The notes under the pieces: generated by a model
Seen by the model: the letters and a program-made list of their open reading frames with translations, nothing else
What the model was told of the DNA's origin: nothing
The model's database searches: none
Made by a program: the position numbers and the translations under genes
Assembly: GCA_036365455.1 (NCBI GenBank)
Contig: JAWQUS010000030.1
Span: 5,022,001 to 5,086,000, forward strand
From: Macrosoma leucophasiata
Lineage: Eukaryota; Arthropoda; Insecta; Lepidoptera; Hedylidae
Length of the DNA: 64,000 nt
Direction of reading: 5' to 3'
Shown: positions 20,934 through 31,100 of the stretch, piece by piece
Layout of the letters: the number at the start of each line of letters is the position of its first letter
Position numbering within the stretch: the first letter of the stretch is position 1

Positions 20934-21988
20934 TGATCGATTACTGCAAAGAAAAAAAAATCTTTATGACAACACTAAGGTTTTCTGTGTTACAAACATT
21001 AACACTTTACTCTAAAATAAAAAGACACTTGCAATGCAAGGTGTGAAAACTAGACCTCAATTCCGCTCCGTTGTACGTGCCTTGCTCGACACATTGCAAC
21101 AGCGAGTTCTAAATCAGTAACTTGATACGGTAGTGTCCGTCCCAGGTTCGTGTCCCGACTGGGACGCACTGACGTATTTACTTACACGGTTTTATATCGC
21201 CATTTAACAAGCGTTCTAGATTTCACTTCCCGTATGTTTAAATATTTGTGTTGATACTTTTTCTCGACAATTTTAGAAGAGAAGCTTTGGACGGGATTTG
21301 GTAAACTTGAATAGTTTAGACTCATACAAAAATTATGCTAGATTAAATAACAATAAAATAAACAGAGAAAATATTAATGGTCATTATTGAGCCATGGAAA
21401 AATTGGCCAGAATTTTCTAGGATACTTAAATAATCGGTATTAATAGTGAAGTTCAATAGGTATTTAACTTCACTATTAATATCGATTATTTGAACAAAGA
21501 AATTCTTTTAGAAGTCAAGATCATTAAACATCTCCTTGTTAAAACAGACATACCTACTCATATATATAATTTAATTTGACTCCTATACATCATTATAATG
21601 AGAAAAAAAAATATTTAATTTGATATATAAATAATGAATGTACGCTACGAACATAAAAAGGTATCGGGACGGAACGTGAATAGGTGGAGGCGGACAAGTG
21701 CGCAACGACATGGCAGCCGTGATTTTTCGGAGTCTTCATACATATTTCCGTGCAGTGGAAGTTTTTCATTGAAAAAAACAAAAAAAAAATACTTGCGGCC
21801 AACTATTGATTAGCAACCTAGTGGATATTTTTTATATTATAAATATGCGTAAAAATAAGGTTTGCAACATATCTGAATGAACGAAATAATTCAACAGTGG
21901 GATCCTAACCGAAAAGGGGTAAAAATAAACAGTTGCGTCACCATACCGCTGCCCTCGTGCGAGAAAGTGGGTAATAAAGTTGTGCAGT
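20934..21988. other. Unassigned AT-rich DNA with a hairpin at 21428-21491
   Basis: No gene. Inverted repeat with 26-bp arms (21428-21453, 21466-21491), one mismatch and 12-base loop. Confidence 0.55.
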
Positions 21989-22235
21989 GCCGGTCCAGAT
22001 AAGATTATCTGCACCATAAATTTGTCAGCCATACGTCACAGGGCCAGCTCTCCATCTGAGTGTTGTATGTGTTTCGATAAGTGAGTTGACGAAATTCGAT
22101 TGTTAGATTGATGGTGTAATGTGTTAGAATATGAACAGTTTTGTTATTGAGTCATGGAGATACCAACACGAACGAAATCTCAAATGTCCTTAAACCTGTT
22201 TAATTTTTAGTTTTTGAAGTAGAATACCTTACAAT
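21989..22235 (+). repeat. Local direct repeat, unit 1 of 3
   Basis: Shares gtttcgataagtgagttgac, gattgatggtgtaatgtg and agaatatgaacagttttg with the two later units; homology with unit 2 extends on through cgaaatctcaaatgtcctt. Confidence 0.8.
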
Positions 22236-22248
22236 ACTGACATATATT

Positions 22249-22480
22249 ATGTCTGTCAAATTTATGATCCAGATAATCTGGACTAAGAATTTGTCAAAAA
22301 TACGTCACAGAGCCTGCTCTCCATCTGAGCGTTGAATGTGTTTCGATAAGTGAGATGACGAAATTCGATTGTTAGATTGATGGTGTAATGTGTTGGAATA
22401 TGAACAGTTTTAATATTGAAGGAACGAAATCTCAAATGTCCTTTAAATTGATCAATTTTGGGGTTATTGAGTAGAATATT
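22249..22480 (+). repeat. Local direct repeat, unit 2 of 3
   Basis: Second copy about 265 bp from the first. Starts at gtcaaatttatgatccag, shared with unit 3, then the palindrome ccagataatctgg. Confidence 0.8.
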
Positions 22481-22544
22481 GAAAACTACCTCAGAACTTA
22501 GGAGGATTTCGATCGAAGTTCTCAATATAATAACAATTACTTGG

Positions 22545-22740
22545 AACATATTGTAACTGGTGAATCGTAGATGTTTGCGTGTATTCTTGAATTCATCTTG
22601 TAATGGTTTAACTGGTAGGGAACGCTCTTAGCGTTAAATTCGCCATTTGTAACAATATTGTATGTGTATTGTGACAATAAAGACTTAATAAATAAATAAG
22701 TACATGCACTTAATTCTGCCTGCCTGCCGTCAGCGGTCCC
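22545..22740 (+). mobile_element. Family D tail split by a LINE 3' end
   Basis: aactggtgaatcgtagatg ... gaattcat is D; D resumes at about 22707 with gcacttaattctgcctgcc. The piece between is a LINE tail. Confidence 0.6.
22596..22706 (+). mobile_element. 5'-truncated LINE 3' end (jockey- or CR1-like)
   Basis: taatggtttaactggtaggg, cttagcgttaaattcgcc, gtgacaataaagacttaata then (aaat)n. This 3' UTR form with an AATAAA signal is one I know as common in Lepidoptera LINEs. No coding part retained. Confidence 0.6.
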
Positions 22741-23239
22741 TCAAACGGTTAAAGTTACTGAACTACAACTACACTAACAAACGAATTGCATCCCTAATAA
22801 TAAATAATACAGGAATGCATAAATAAATAAATATATAGTGCATATATAATAGCCAGCAATTACAATAATATGTAAATATCAAAATATTCGCAACGTAATG
22901 CAGCGCGAACATTACGCCATCGTAAAGGCGCGTGCGCATGAGTTAGGGCTGCATTAGCGTCGCCGATACGATATCTTAACGCCTCGCCTCTACGGCACAC
23001 GGCAGAAATAGTTGTAACGCGCAAAATAAACTTGCCATGTGATAAATACCGGTTAAGCTGAAATAGTTTCGCTCTACATTTAATGTTTATTGCTCGAATT
23101 GTAATCGAGTTGTGATTTGTCTTCTCGCTTTTGTAATGTGATGTTGAACATTTCGATTTCGACAGCAAGATGTTGGTAAGAGACAGCTGCAAATTGAAAA
23201 TCTTTAATTCCGTTCGTTTTGAGCTTTAAATTGCTGTGT

Positions 23240-23457
23240 CATATGTGTGTCAAATTTATGATCCAGATAATCTTAATAATCTGGACTATAAATTTGTCAG
23301 ATATACGTCACACGGCCAGCTCTCCCATCTGATTGTTGTATGTGTTTCGATCAGTGAGTTGACAAAATTCGATTGTTCGATTGATGGTGTAATGTGTTAG
23401 AATATGAACAGTTTTGTAACAAAACTGTTTTTGTTATTGAGTCATGGCTATACTTTG
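23240..23457 (+). repeat. Local direct repeat, unit 3 of 3
   Basis: Third copy in the same orientation, with extra bases in the ccagat palindrome and a short inverted duplication at aacagttttgtaacaaaactgtt. Confidence 0.8.
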
Positions 23458-23488
23458 ATGCAATTTGAAACGATCGATTTATTTAATA

Positions 23489-23654
23489 ATTTTTTTTGTA
23501 ATGGAAGTGGCGAACAAGCATGCAGTTCACATTGATGTTAAGTGATGACCACCTACGCAAAGACCAAGGTCAAAATGCAGATGCGTTACCACTCCTGAGG
23601 CCTAAGGTGTTATGCCTCTGTGCCGGAAATTACAGGGCCGTACATTACCACCTG
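23489..23654 (-). mobile_element. Family A1 copy lacking the head half
   Basis: Tail to ttaccacctg present; everything 5' of that (the CCGGTCAGG side) is missing. Confidence 0.85.
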
Positions 23655-23692
23655 TAGAGCTGTGGTTAATTTATCAAAGTGTAGGGATGTAA

Positions 23693-23950
23693 TGAATCCA
23701 CCGCCCACTCGTGGGGAAGATATTTTCTCCTAGTGCAGTCAGTAAACCGAACAACTTTACTGTTGTCGAATCCTTCAAATAGGACGACAGTTCAATAACG
23801 CGGCATAGACAGAAATCGTCGCCAATCCGCCTGTCAAGCGTTCCGATTATGCCATATTCCCCTAATGACGCATAACCCTGTTGTGGGCATCTTCGGAAAG
23901 TCTTATATCCAGCAGTAGTCTAGCAGTCTTTTAGCTGAAGCGATGAATGT
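23693..23950 (+). mobile_element. Family B copy
   Basis: caccgcccactcgtggg, gccaatccgcctgtcaagcg, cataaccctgttgtgggc, then tatccagcagtagtctagc and a short gatgaatg end. Confidence 0.8.
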
Positions 23951-23999
23951 ATGATTTCGACATCCGATCAACTATAGTGGTCAAATCAATATAGGCCAA

Positions 24000-24060
24000 G
24001 TGTAGACTTGAGGGCGTAGGCATCATCGCATCCCTAACCCTTCTGCCCCAAAATGACCTA
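24000..24060 (+). mobile_element. Family A2 head fragment
   Basis: cttgagggcgtaggcatcatcgc followed by a decayed gccccaaaatg; ends abruptly. Confidence 0.55.
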
Positions 24061-24076
24061 GTACCTGTTGAATATA

Positions 24077-24534
24077 TGAAGCACACATGGCTGGTGTAGA
24101 TCGTAAGCGATCTACTCGGTTAAGTGATACGGACGCGGTCGGGTGTGTGATGGGTGACCCCTAAAGGCAAATTAAAATGCGCGTTTCCGTGCTTCGGATG
24201 GCACTTTAAGGCGGTTTGTAATGCCGTGGTGCCTATGCCCTCGAGCTCCTACACTGGAACTCCACTACCAGGAAAAGTGATTATGTATGGCTAATTGATA
24301 CAGTTTTCTCACAGAGAACAGAACAGCTTAAGAATGGCAGTGTATCCGATAGTCGTTAAACCTTGTAGGAGGCCTTATGGGCGGTTTGAAAACATCCGAC
24401 AACAGGTAGGCCACTAACCCGTATCTCCACCAACCCGCATTGGAGCAGCGTGGTGGAGTAAGCTCCAGCCCTCCCCCCGAAAAGGGGAGAAACTCGTGCC
24501 CAGCAGTGGGACATATAACGGGTTGCCATTATTA
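24077..24534 (+). mobile_element. Family C (5S-like head) copy interrupted by family A pieces
   Basis: Head 24077-24207 contains ggttaagtgatacggacgcg and tgtgatgggtgacc, the 5S-like internal region. The 3' part at 24350-24534 (tagtcgttaaaccttg ... cagcagtgggacatataac ... ccattatta) aligns with the complete copy at 55 kb. The middle is replaced by about 140 bp of family A pieces. Confidence 0.8.
24208..24349. mobile_element. Family A2 head (-) plus A3-like piece inside family C
   Basis: 24211-24271 is an inverted A2 head (gccgtggtgcctatgccc ... ccactaccag). 24272-24349 matches the A3-type sequence at 25264-25345 in + orientation (gattatgtatggctaattg, cagcttaagaatggcagtg). Confidence 0.65.
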
Positions 24535-25182
24535 TCTGTTGTATGGCCCTATAAGTAATATCTGTCAGTACTGTCATTCAGGCAAATACAGTTCGGACAT
24601 GGTTACTGCTGACAATGCAACTGTATTTTGACCAGTAGTTTTTTGTAGATATCATGTTTGCCTTCTTCATAAGAAAAAAATAGAATTCTGAGAACATAAT
24701 GACTCAATCGATGTGTTAGCGAAACAGAAAATAACAGCACAAAATATCTACACCCATTTGTACTTAATCTTATTTAATCCTACAAAAGAAACTCAACAAA
24801 ACCTCAACAAATAAAAAACCCGTGGCAGAAATTCCCTACACATTTTCATAACGTAAAATTTTCCATTTTTCTCACACATTATTCCAGGTAGACGGCGCCA
24901 TTACGCACGTACTCAACTCATAATAACCGTATAATAGCTCCTTGCGAGCACTCCGGGTGCTATGTGTGAATACACCCTTAAAAGCTAGTGCTAGTGTGAC
25001 TCAATGTGCAAAATTTAATTCTTTCCCGCGCTGCGAAATGTTTAAATAGAATTTGTACGGTTTTATGTTTTGCTGTTCCTTGGAAAGTTGAAATGAACAC
25101 GATGTCTGGAAATGTTCGTTTTGTGATGTTTGGTGAGGTTTCAATATGCATCTTAAATTAATTAGTATTAACAGTTATACTA

Positions 25183-25462
25183 TGGTAGAATTCTGGTGTC
25201 GGACCACATGGGCGGAGGCACTGCCGTATTGTGTATTGTTGGCTGCAATTAAGCACTTAATATTCCAGTTAAGTGATTATGTATGGCTCACTGATTCCCT
25301 CTCACAGAGGACAGAATAGCTTAAGAATGGAAGTGTATCCGCATTTTGGTGTTTGGACACTGACCAATCAGCCTTCTTTTTATACACTTCGTATAGGTAG
25401 ACAGGGTGCAGTTTATACTTACCACCTATGTGAATTGCACGCTTGTTTTACACCTTCAGTGC
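25183..25462 (+). mobile_element. Diverged family A3 copy
   Basis: Keeps the order of family A features (gggcggaggcactgccg head, ggctcactg, acagagga, gtatccgcattttgg, gtgaattgcacgcttgttt tail) but with a distinct sequence. Probably an old subfamily. Confidence 0.6.
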
Positions 25463-25757
25463 ACAAAAATAGGATAGGGTGGAAATGTAAACTAACAATA
25501 GGTACATATTATTTAGAACATTGCACGCTAAATCTGCTATTTATTCGACATATTTATAACCATTTAACCACAGCAGGAAAGAACACCTGGATACCAACAA
25601 TTGGCAGAAAATATTTTAACTACGTACGTACTCGTATCAACATACATAAAGTCTTATATTAGGTAACATTATGTTACTTGTTTTTATATTATTTCGCATT
25701 AACACATGCTTGTGAAATATATTTTATTTTTAAAGAAAAATGGAAAGAAAAATATGA

Positions 25758-25831
25758 CTTCAGGCGAGACTCGAACTCGCGACCTACTGGGAATCTAGTC
25801 CAGCCGCTCATCCAATTGAGCTACTGAAGCC
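25758..25831 (-). other. tRNA-like sequence in left arm of F
   Basis: D arm GCTC/GAGC, T arm GCGAG/CTCGC and a 7-bp acceptor can be drawn, but the anticodon stem has a mismatch and the sequence is embedded in a repeat. More likely a SINE promoter than a working tRNA gene. Confidence 0.7.
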
Positions 25832-25950
25832 CTGCCCAATTTGTCAAATTTTTCCTTCACATCTATTGCATTGCTTTATGGTAGCAGCAGCGCCATCTAT
25901 TACCAACTATGCTAGTTAGGCAACCGATATAATTACTTTTACCCTTAATA

Positions 25951-26114
25951 AACAATTATTAAGGGTAAAAGCGACTTCTTTACGATATTCAATAAACTAA
26001 AAAGTCTATTATATCGGTTGCCTAACTAGCATAACAATTATTAAGGGTAAAAGCGACTTCCTTACGATATTCAATAAACTGAAAAGTCTATTATATCGGT
26101 TGCCTAACTAGCAT
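25951..26114 (+). repeat. Two 82-bp tandem units in the loop of F
   Basis: 25951-26032 and 26033-26114 differ at only a couple of positions (cttctt/cttcct, aaaaag/gaaaag). The left arm holds a third, inverted and shortened version. Confidence 0.85.
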
Positions 26115-26194
26115 AGTTGGTAATAGATGGCGCTGCTGCTACCATAAAGCAATGCAATAGATCTGAAGGAAAAATTTGACAAATCGGGCAGGGC

Positions 26195-26268
26195 TTCAGT
26201 AGCTCAATTGGAAGAGCGGCTGGACTAGATTCCCAGTAGGTCGCGAGTTCGAGTCTCGCCTGAAGTCA
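26195..26268 (+). other. tRNA-like sequence in right arm of F
   Basis: Same as the left arm apart from GAAGAGC for GATGAGC in the D loop. Intact A and B boxes; same reservations about tRNA function. Confidence 0.7.
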
Positions 26269-26386
26269 TATTTTTCTTTCCATTTTTCTTTAAAAATAAA
26301 ATATATTATGTTACGTTTGTCCATTCTTCCAATAGTTTTAGTTGGTTGAATTAATATAACTTATGCAATATTTGGTTATCATCAGG

Positions 26387-26792
26387 TGTACCGTCATCAT
26401 ATTATTTCAAAGTTGGTATACAATTCTCAAGCTTACACTTAGGTTGGCACTCCTTGGCACTCTTTACGGTCATTGGTCGATTCTGACAAGACGTCACTGA
26501 CGTCACCACTCGCCACTACCTGTAGCGAATCGAACTTGCAACGGGAAAAGAGACGCTTGAAATTCGTGATCCCGAACGCGCGCGTTTTGTGGCTGGTCCA
26601 GGGCCACCCGTGACTCGACACCCCGGCCGGGAGTGAAAACCAAGAAAGAACTCGAAGACCACAGGATCAAGACAACATAAATGCCGAAAGCTGGAACCGC
26701 AGGTTAGTCAGACGACCTATTAGACCGTTCTCCCTTGTGGGAGTCCCTGTTTGTGAGACGCCAACCGAGTGAAACCGGGCCCTCACAATACA
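26387..26792 (+). repeat. 5' LTR of BEL element
   Basis: 406 bp, begins TGTACCGTCATC, ends CACAATACA. Contains a perfect TGACGTCA (26498-26505), the CREB/ATF palindrome, with a near copy just upstream; a role in transcription is inference. Confidence 0.95.
26498..26505. promoter_or_regulatory. CRE-like palindrome in the LTR
   Basis: TGACGTCA, preceded by AGACGTCA at 26489-26496. Repeated identically in the 3' LTR (32719-32726). Possible ATF/CREB site for the element promoter. Confidence 0.4.
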
Positions 26793-26795
26793 TTT

Positions 26796-26813
26796 TGGTG
26801 CCGAAACCCGGGA
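26796..26813 (+). promoter_or_regulatory. Primer binding site, tRNA-Phe type
   Basis: TGGTGCCGAAACCCGGGA is complementary to the 3' end of animal tRNA-Phe (ending CCCGGGTTTCGGCA plus CCA) over all 18 bases, as I recall that tRNA. It lies 3 bases inside the 5' LTR. Confidence 0.8.
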
Positions 26814-28188
26814 ATTATCCATTTTTCATTAACTTTCGTAAAACCATACACGTACAATTTTTCTTCCTACCGACTTTTTTTAACTCCCTAATTTCGGGAA
26901 AGTTGGGAGATTCTGCCCTGTACACGTAACAATTATATTCAATTAACGTGTTGATCGATCGTTAACATTGGAAAGATATCCTCATCTTACGCATCCATAT
27001 ATATTTTTTTTGCGATCGATTTCTATAAATGAACGATTCTGAATAAATTAATAAATTCGATTTCTATGTAAAAATTTTTAGGTCACCAGGAGTAACATAC
27101 CTACCTAGTGTGATCTAGTAATCCGAAGGTACAACCGTTGCAAATACCAAGTGTTCCGTTCGGCATAATTATTGTGTGTAGCTACCTAGTTTACAAATCG
27201 TTTTCAATATTCAACGTTTAGCGGTTTGGATATAGGTAGGTACGTTTTACGTGAATATACACAAACCCGGTAAAATCCTATTCGTCTAACTGTTGTTTAT
27301 AACATAGTATCATACGCGTATTTAAGTTTTTTAAGTAAATAATTGTTCTTCGCTCCTAGGTACATACCTACGTACAACACAATAATACAATTGCTTGCGC
27401 CTTTCACTTATTCGCTTTGGTAAAAACCTATCGTAAAGAGGAGCAGCATTCTATTGTTGTTTGTTGACACAGGTTTGTCTTAATTACGTAGGTACCTAAA
27501 ATTCGTCGCTTATCTCATAGACCTACACTATGTAAAAGTGGATAGGTATTCAAGTTGCAATTTATCGTTGCCTAGCGTTGTTTATACATTCTATTTATAT
27601 CGCGGTATAACATCGCTGGTCCTCGCACTTGTTTATCTGATTCTTTCTAGTGGTGTAGGTAGGTAAGTATGCAACTATCGTAGTTAGGTCGTTTTTTATC
27701 GTAATTTACTTACCTATTATAAATGGCTCGTAAATAATTCTGACGTCCTATTCATCGAGTGACTTACCATAAGCGAAATTATTCAACTGCAAACAATAAC
27801 AATCGTGTTTACGTAACTTAGCTCATTAGGTACTCTAAAGTGATAGGTACCTGTGTCGTGAAGCACCATTATTATTATAATAATAGTGCTCGATCGCTCT
27901 CGTAAAAACTGGACCGTGCTATACCTACATATCGTTTACCTAGGTATTCTATTGTTTAACTTTTAATTATTCTCGTATAGTTCCACATCCCCTCGTAATT
28001 ATAAGAGGACGAGTTCGGTTGGGAACCTGACTCGCGGGATATCGTAACACTAAATCGTTTTAATAGATAAATGGTTCTTCAATTCTTTTAATTAAAATAT
28101 TTTTCACGTTTTTTAGCATTGCGCGTGCTAAGCCGTAGCTTGTGTACACTGCTTTGTCGTATTTCGTTTGTACTAGTCTCTCACAACG
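26814..28188 (+). other. BEL 5' untranslated leader
   Basis: About 1.4 kb between the primer site and the gag ATG with no long frame. Rich in taggta-type motifs; presumably holds the packaging signal. No other feature seen. Confidence 0.6.
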
Positions 28189-31100
28189 ATGTACGCAACT
28201 CGGCGACGTTCTAAGCACGACACAACATCGAGGCGTGGCTCACATGCTACTTCCGAATTAACTATGCAAGACTTACCGGTTTTACGGAGGAAGCGTACAC
28301 TAGCTCTGCGACGTCTTGAAAAAACTTTGGAGGCAGCTGAGCTAGCTCAAGATGATAGATCTCTTCTGAACACGTTTCTTTCTCATCATGCTGTCATGCC
28401 GCGACTTTGTGAAAGTTTTGAGCAGGCTCATACGGACATTCTTGGCATTATTGATGGCACATCGGAAGAGAAAGAAGATTTAATACGCGAACAATTTGAT
28501 GACATTTACATTAAAATTGCTACTATTTATAGGGAACTTATTCCTAGTAACGATGAACAACGTACTGAACGTGATCGCTCGAGCGTCTGTAATGTTAAAT
28601 TACCAAAAATCAAAATTCCAACGTTTTCAGGAGCTATTAAAGAGTGGCCTGAATTCTATGATGTTTTTAATTCGTTGATCCATAATAACGAAACATTGTC
28701 AGACACTGAACGTATGCATTATCTTATATCAAGTTTGTCAGGTGACGCACTTTGTCTTATTCGTACGTACCCAGTTAAGGGTACTTTCTATAGCGAAGCC
28801 TACCAAGCCTTGCTCACTAGGTATCGTGATAAGCGTGAGTTGGCTTTTACGTGCTGGAAAGAAATATTAAATATTAATTTTAAATCGAGTTCTCCTTCAG
28901 AATTCCGTCGTGTACTTGATTTAATTAGTGAAAATTTAAATATTTTGAAAAGTCTTGATTTACCTACGGATCAGTGGAGCTTTATTCTGTGTTATCACAT
29001 ATTATCGAAACTCGATTCTAAGACTCGCTGTGCATTTGAACGAAGTCATTCAACTGCCGAACTTCCCGAATTTAGAGATTTGTATAAATTTTTAAATATG
29101 ACATGCGAGGCCCTTGTTCGAGATACACATTTTTTGTCACAAGAGCGTAGTCACTCTACTACCAACCGTGCACACGATAAATCTATACCTAAAATACCAC
29201 CAAGTAATAAATCGTTTAAATCGAAACCGACTACGGTATTCCTTTCCAGCACTAGCAACACTAAATCTACTGCTGATAAACCTAAAATTCGAACGATTAC
29301 GGCATCTGAAGCATCAGTCACAACACCAATTGTCAAGTGCTCCTTCTGTTCAGAAAATCATTCGATCAGTTATTGTGAACGGTTCACAAAGCTTTCTGTT
29401 GCGGAACGGATTGAAATCGCTAAAACCAACCGTTGGTGTTTCAACTGCTTAAAACCTTCGCACAGTTTAAAGAATTGTAGATCATTTTTTTGTTGCCAAA
29501 AGTGTCGTCAACGTCATCACACCCTGCTTCATCGAGATGATGATGCTAATTTATCTGCTTCATCAAGTCAAGCCGATTCGAGCAGTAGTCCAGAGCAACC
29601 TGTAAGAGTACTTACGAGCATAGGTGATAATTCTGTGGTGCTGTTATCAACAGCCACTGTGCAACTTCGTGATTCCTCAGGCAACTTCCAATCGTTTCGT
29701 GCTCTCATAGATTCGGGTAGCCAGGCTCACTTCATCAGTGAACGTGCTGCCACCATCTTAGGTGTCGCCCGCACACTTACTTCTCGTCGTGTTCGTGGTT
29801 TGGGACAAGCATCTTCGTCTATATCAGGTGCAGTTCGCCTTGAGGTTGGTGCTAACAGCAACAGCCTCTTTTCTATCGACGCGCTCACGTTGCCTAGCAT
29901 TTGTGGTAGGATACCTTCAACTCGTATTAATAAATCGTCGTGGCATCATATCAAGGATCTCGCCTTGGCTGACCCTAACTTCGACAAGCCTGGTTCTGTA
30001 GATCTGCTTCTCGGCGCTGAGATGTTTACTTCTCTTCTCCTTCCTGGCCGTGTGGATGGAGGTCCAAATCAACCCTCAGCTCTGAATTCAGTGTTTGGCT
30101 GGCTCTTACTGGGTGGTGCCGGCTGTCAGGACGAAGTTCAATCGTTTTTCAGCCAAGACGATGATCTGCTTCATGAGGAAGTCAAGCGCTTCTGGGAGTT
30201 GGAATCATTTCCGTCACCTCGACATCTAACCCCTGAGGAAACTCGCTGTGAAGAAATCTTCGCAACTCATCATACCCGTGATTCGGTTGGCAGATACGTG
30301 GTCACTCTGCCTTTCAAGGAAGAAGAGCAGGATCGTTCTTTTCCTGGATCTCGTGACATCGCTTTGCGTTTTTTTCACTCAATCGAACGAAAACTCAGGA
30401 GAAATCCAGAGTTGCATCACCAGTACAACGACTTCATGAAAGACTATCTCGATAGTGGTCACATGAGTCTTGTCCCTGTAGACAAACTTACAGAGGGAAA
30501 GTATTACATCCCTCATCACTGCGTTCTGCGTCCCGAGTCCGCCACGACGAAACTCCGTGTGGTGTTTAACGCTTCAGCTAAAGATGCTAGGGGCGTATCG
30601 TTAAACGACACTCTGCTCGTCGGTCCCAAACTCCAATCAAACATTGCTGATCTACTGAAATTCGTAAAGGACATATACTCACCTGTTCTTCCATGCAGTG
30701 GTCTTTTCGCGTGGTCTGATTCTACCGTTGTGCTTGCGTGGCTTCGCTCTCACCCTTCACGTTGGAAGACTTTCGTTGCGAATCGCGTAGGGCACATTCT
30801 TGATGTCATCCCTGGGGCTCGATGGGGTCACGTGGCCTCTGAGGATAATCCAGCGGATGTAGTCTCCCGTGGACAGCTTCCATCAGCTCTTGTCACTAAT
30901 CGCTTATGGTGGGCGGGTCCGTCGTGGCTCTCTCAACCGCTTTCATCTTGGCCAAGTTCTGATGGTATTCCAGACTCAGACATTCTAGCTGCAGAAGAAA
31001 AGGCTCCTCGCTCGTTCCTTACTCATGGTGACGTTCCTAGTCCGTTTATAGACACTCTGTTGGATCGCTATTCGTCGATTCGTAAAATCCAACGCCTTTT

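Larger units (their letters stand above)
25678..26305. mobile_element. Family F palindromic element carrying two tRNA-like sequences
   Basis: Flanked by ATTATGTTAC on both sides (about 25668-25677 and 26306-26315). The outer ends (atatattttatttttaaag / inverse) and the tRNA-like region are inverted copies of each other, arms about 230 bp. Each arm has A-box-like TAGCTCAATTGG and B-box-like GTTCGAGTCTC. The middle holds two 82-bp tandem units. A 10-bp duplication and A-rich end point to retroposition, not cut-and-paste. Confidence 0.8.

Noticed and set aside
22860..23192. 110-codon minus-strand frame
   Set aside because: No domain or family resemblance, no neighbouring exon signals; left as chance.
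25273..25662. 129-codon frame
   Set aside because: Runs through a diverged family A copy and flanking DNA; the tyrosine- and histidine-rich translation does not look like a real protein.
25758..26268. Two tRNA genes in opposite orientation
   Set aside because: A cloverleaf can be drawn, but the anticodon stem has a mismatch. The sequence recurs inside a dispersed element with target duplications, and the 59.8 kb copy has the same context. Treated as SINE promoters.
26439..26621. 60-codon minus-strand frame, repeated at 32660-32842
   Set aside because: It lies in the two LTRs, antisense to the element, and repeats only because the LTRs are identical. No domain recognised.
29114..29452. 112-codon + frame within the BEL gag region
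   Set aside because: Alternative frame of the polyprotein with no independent support.
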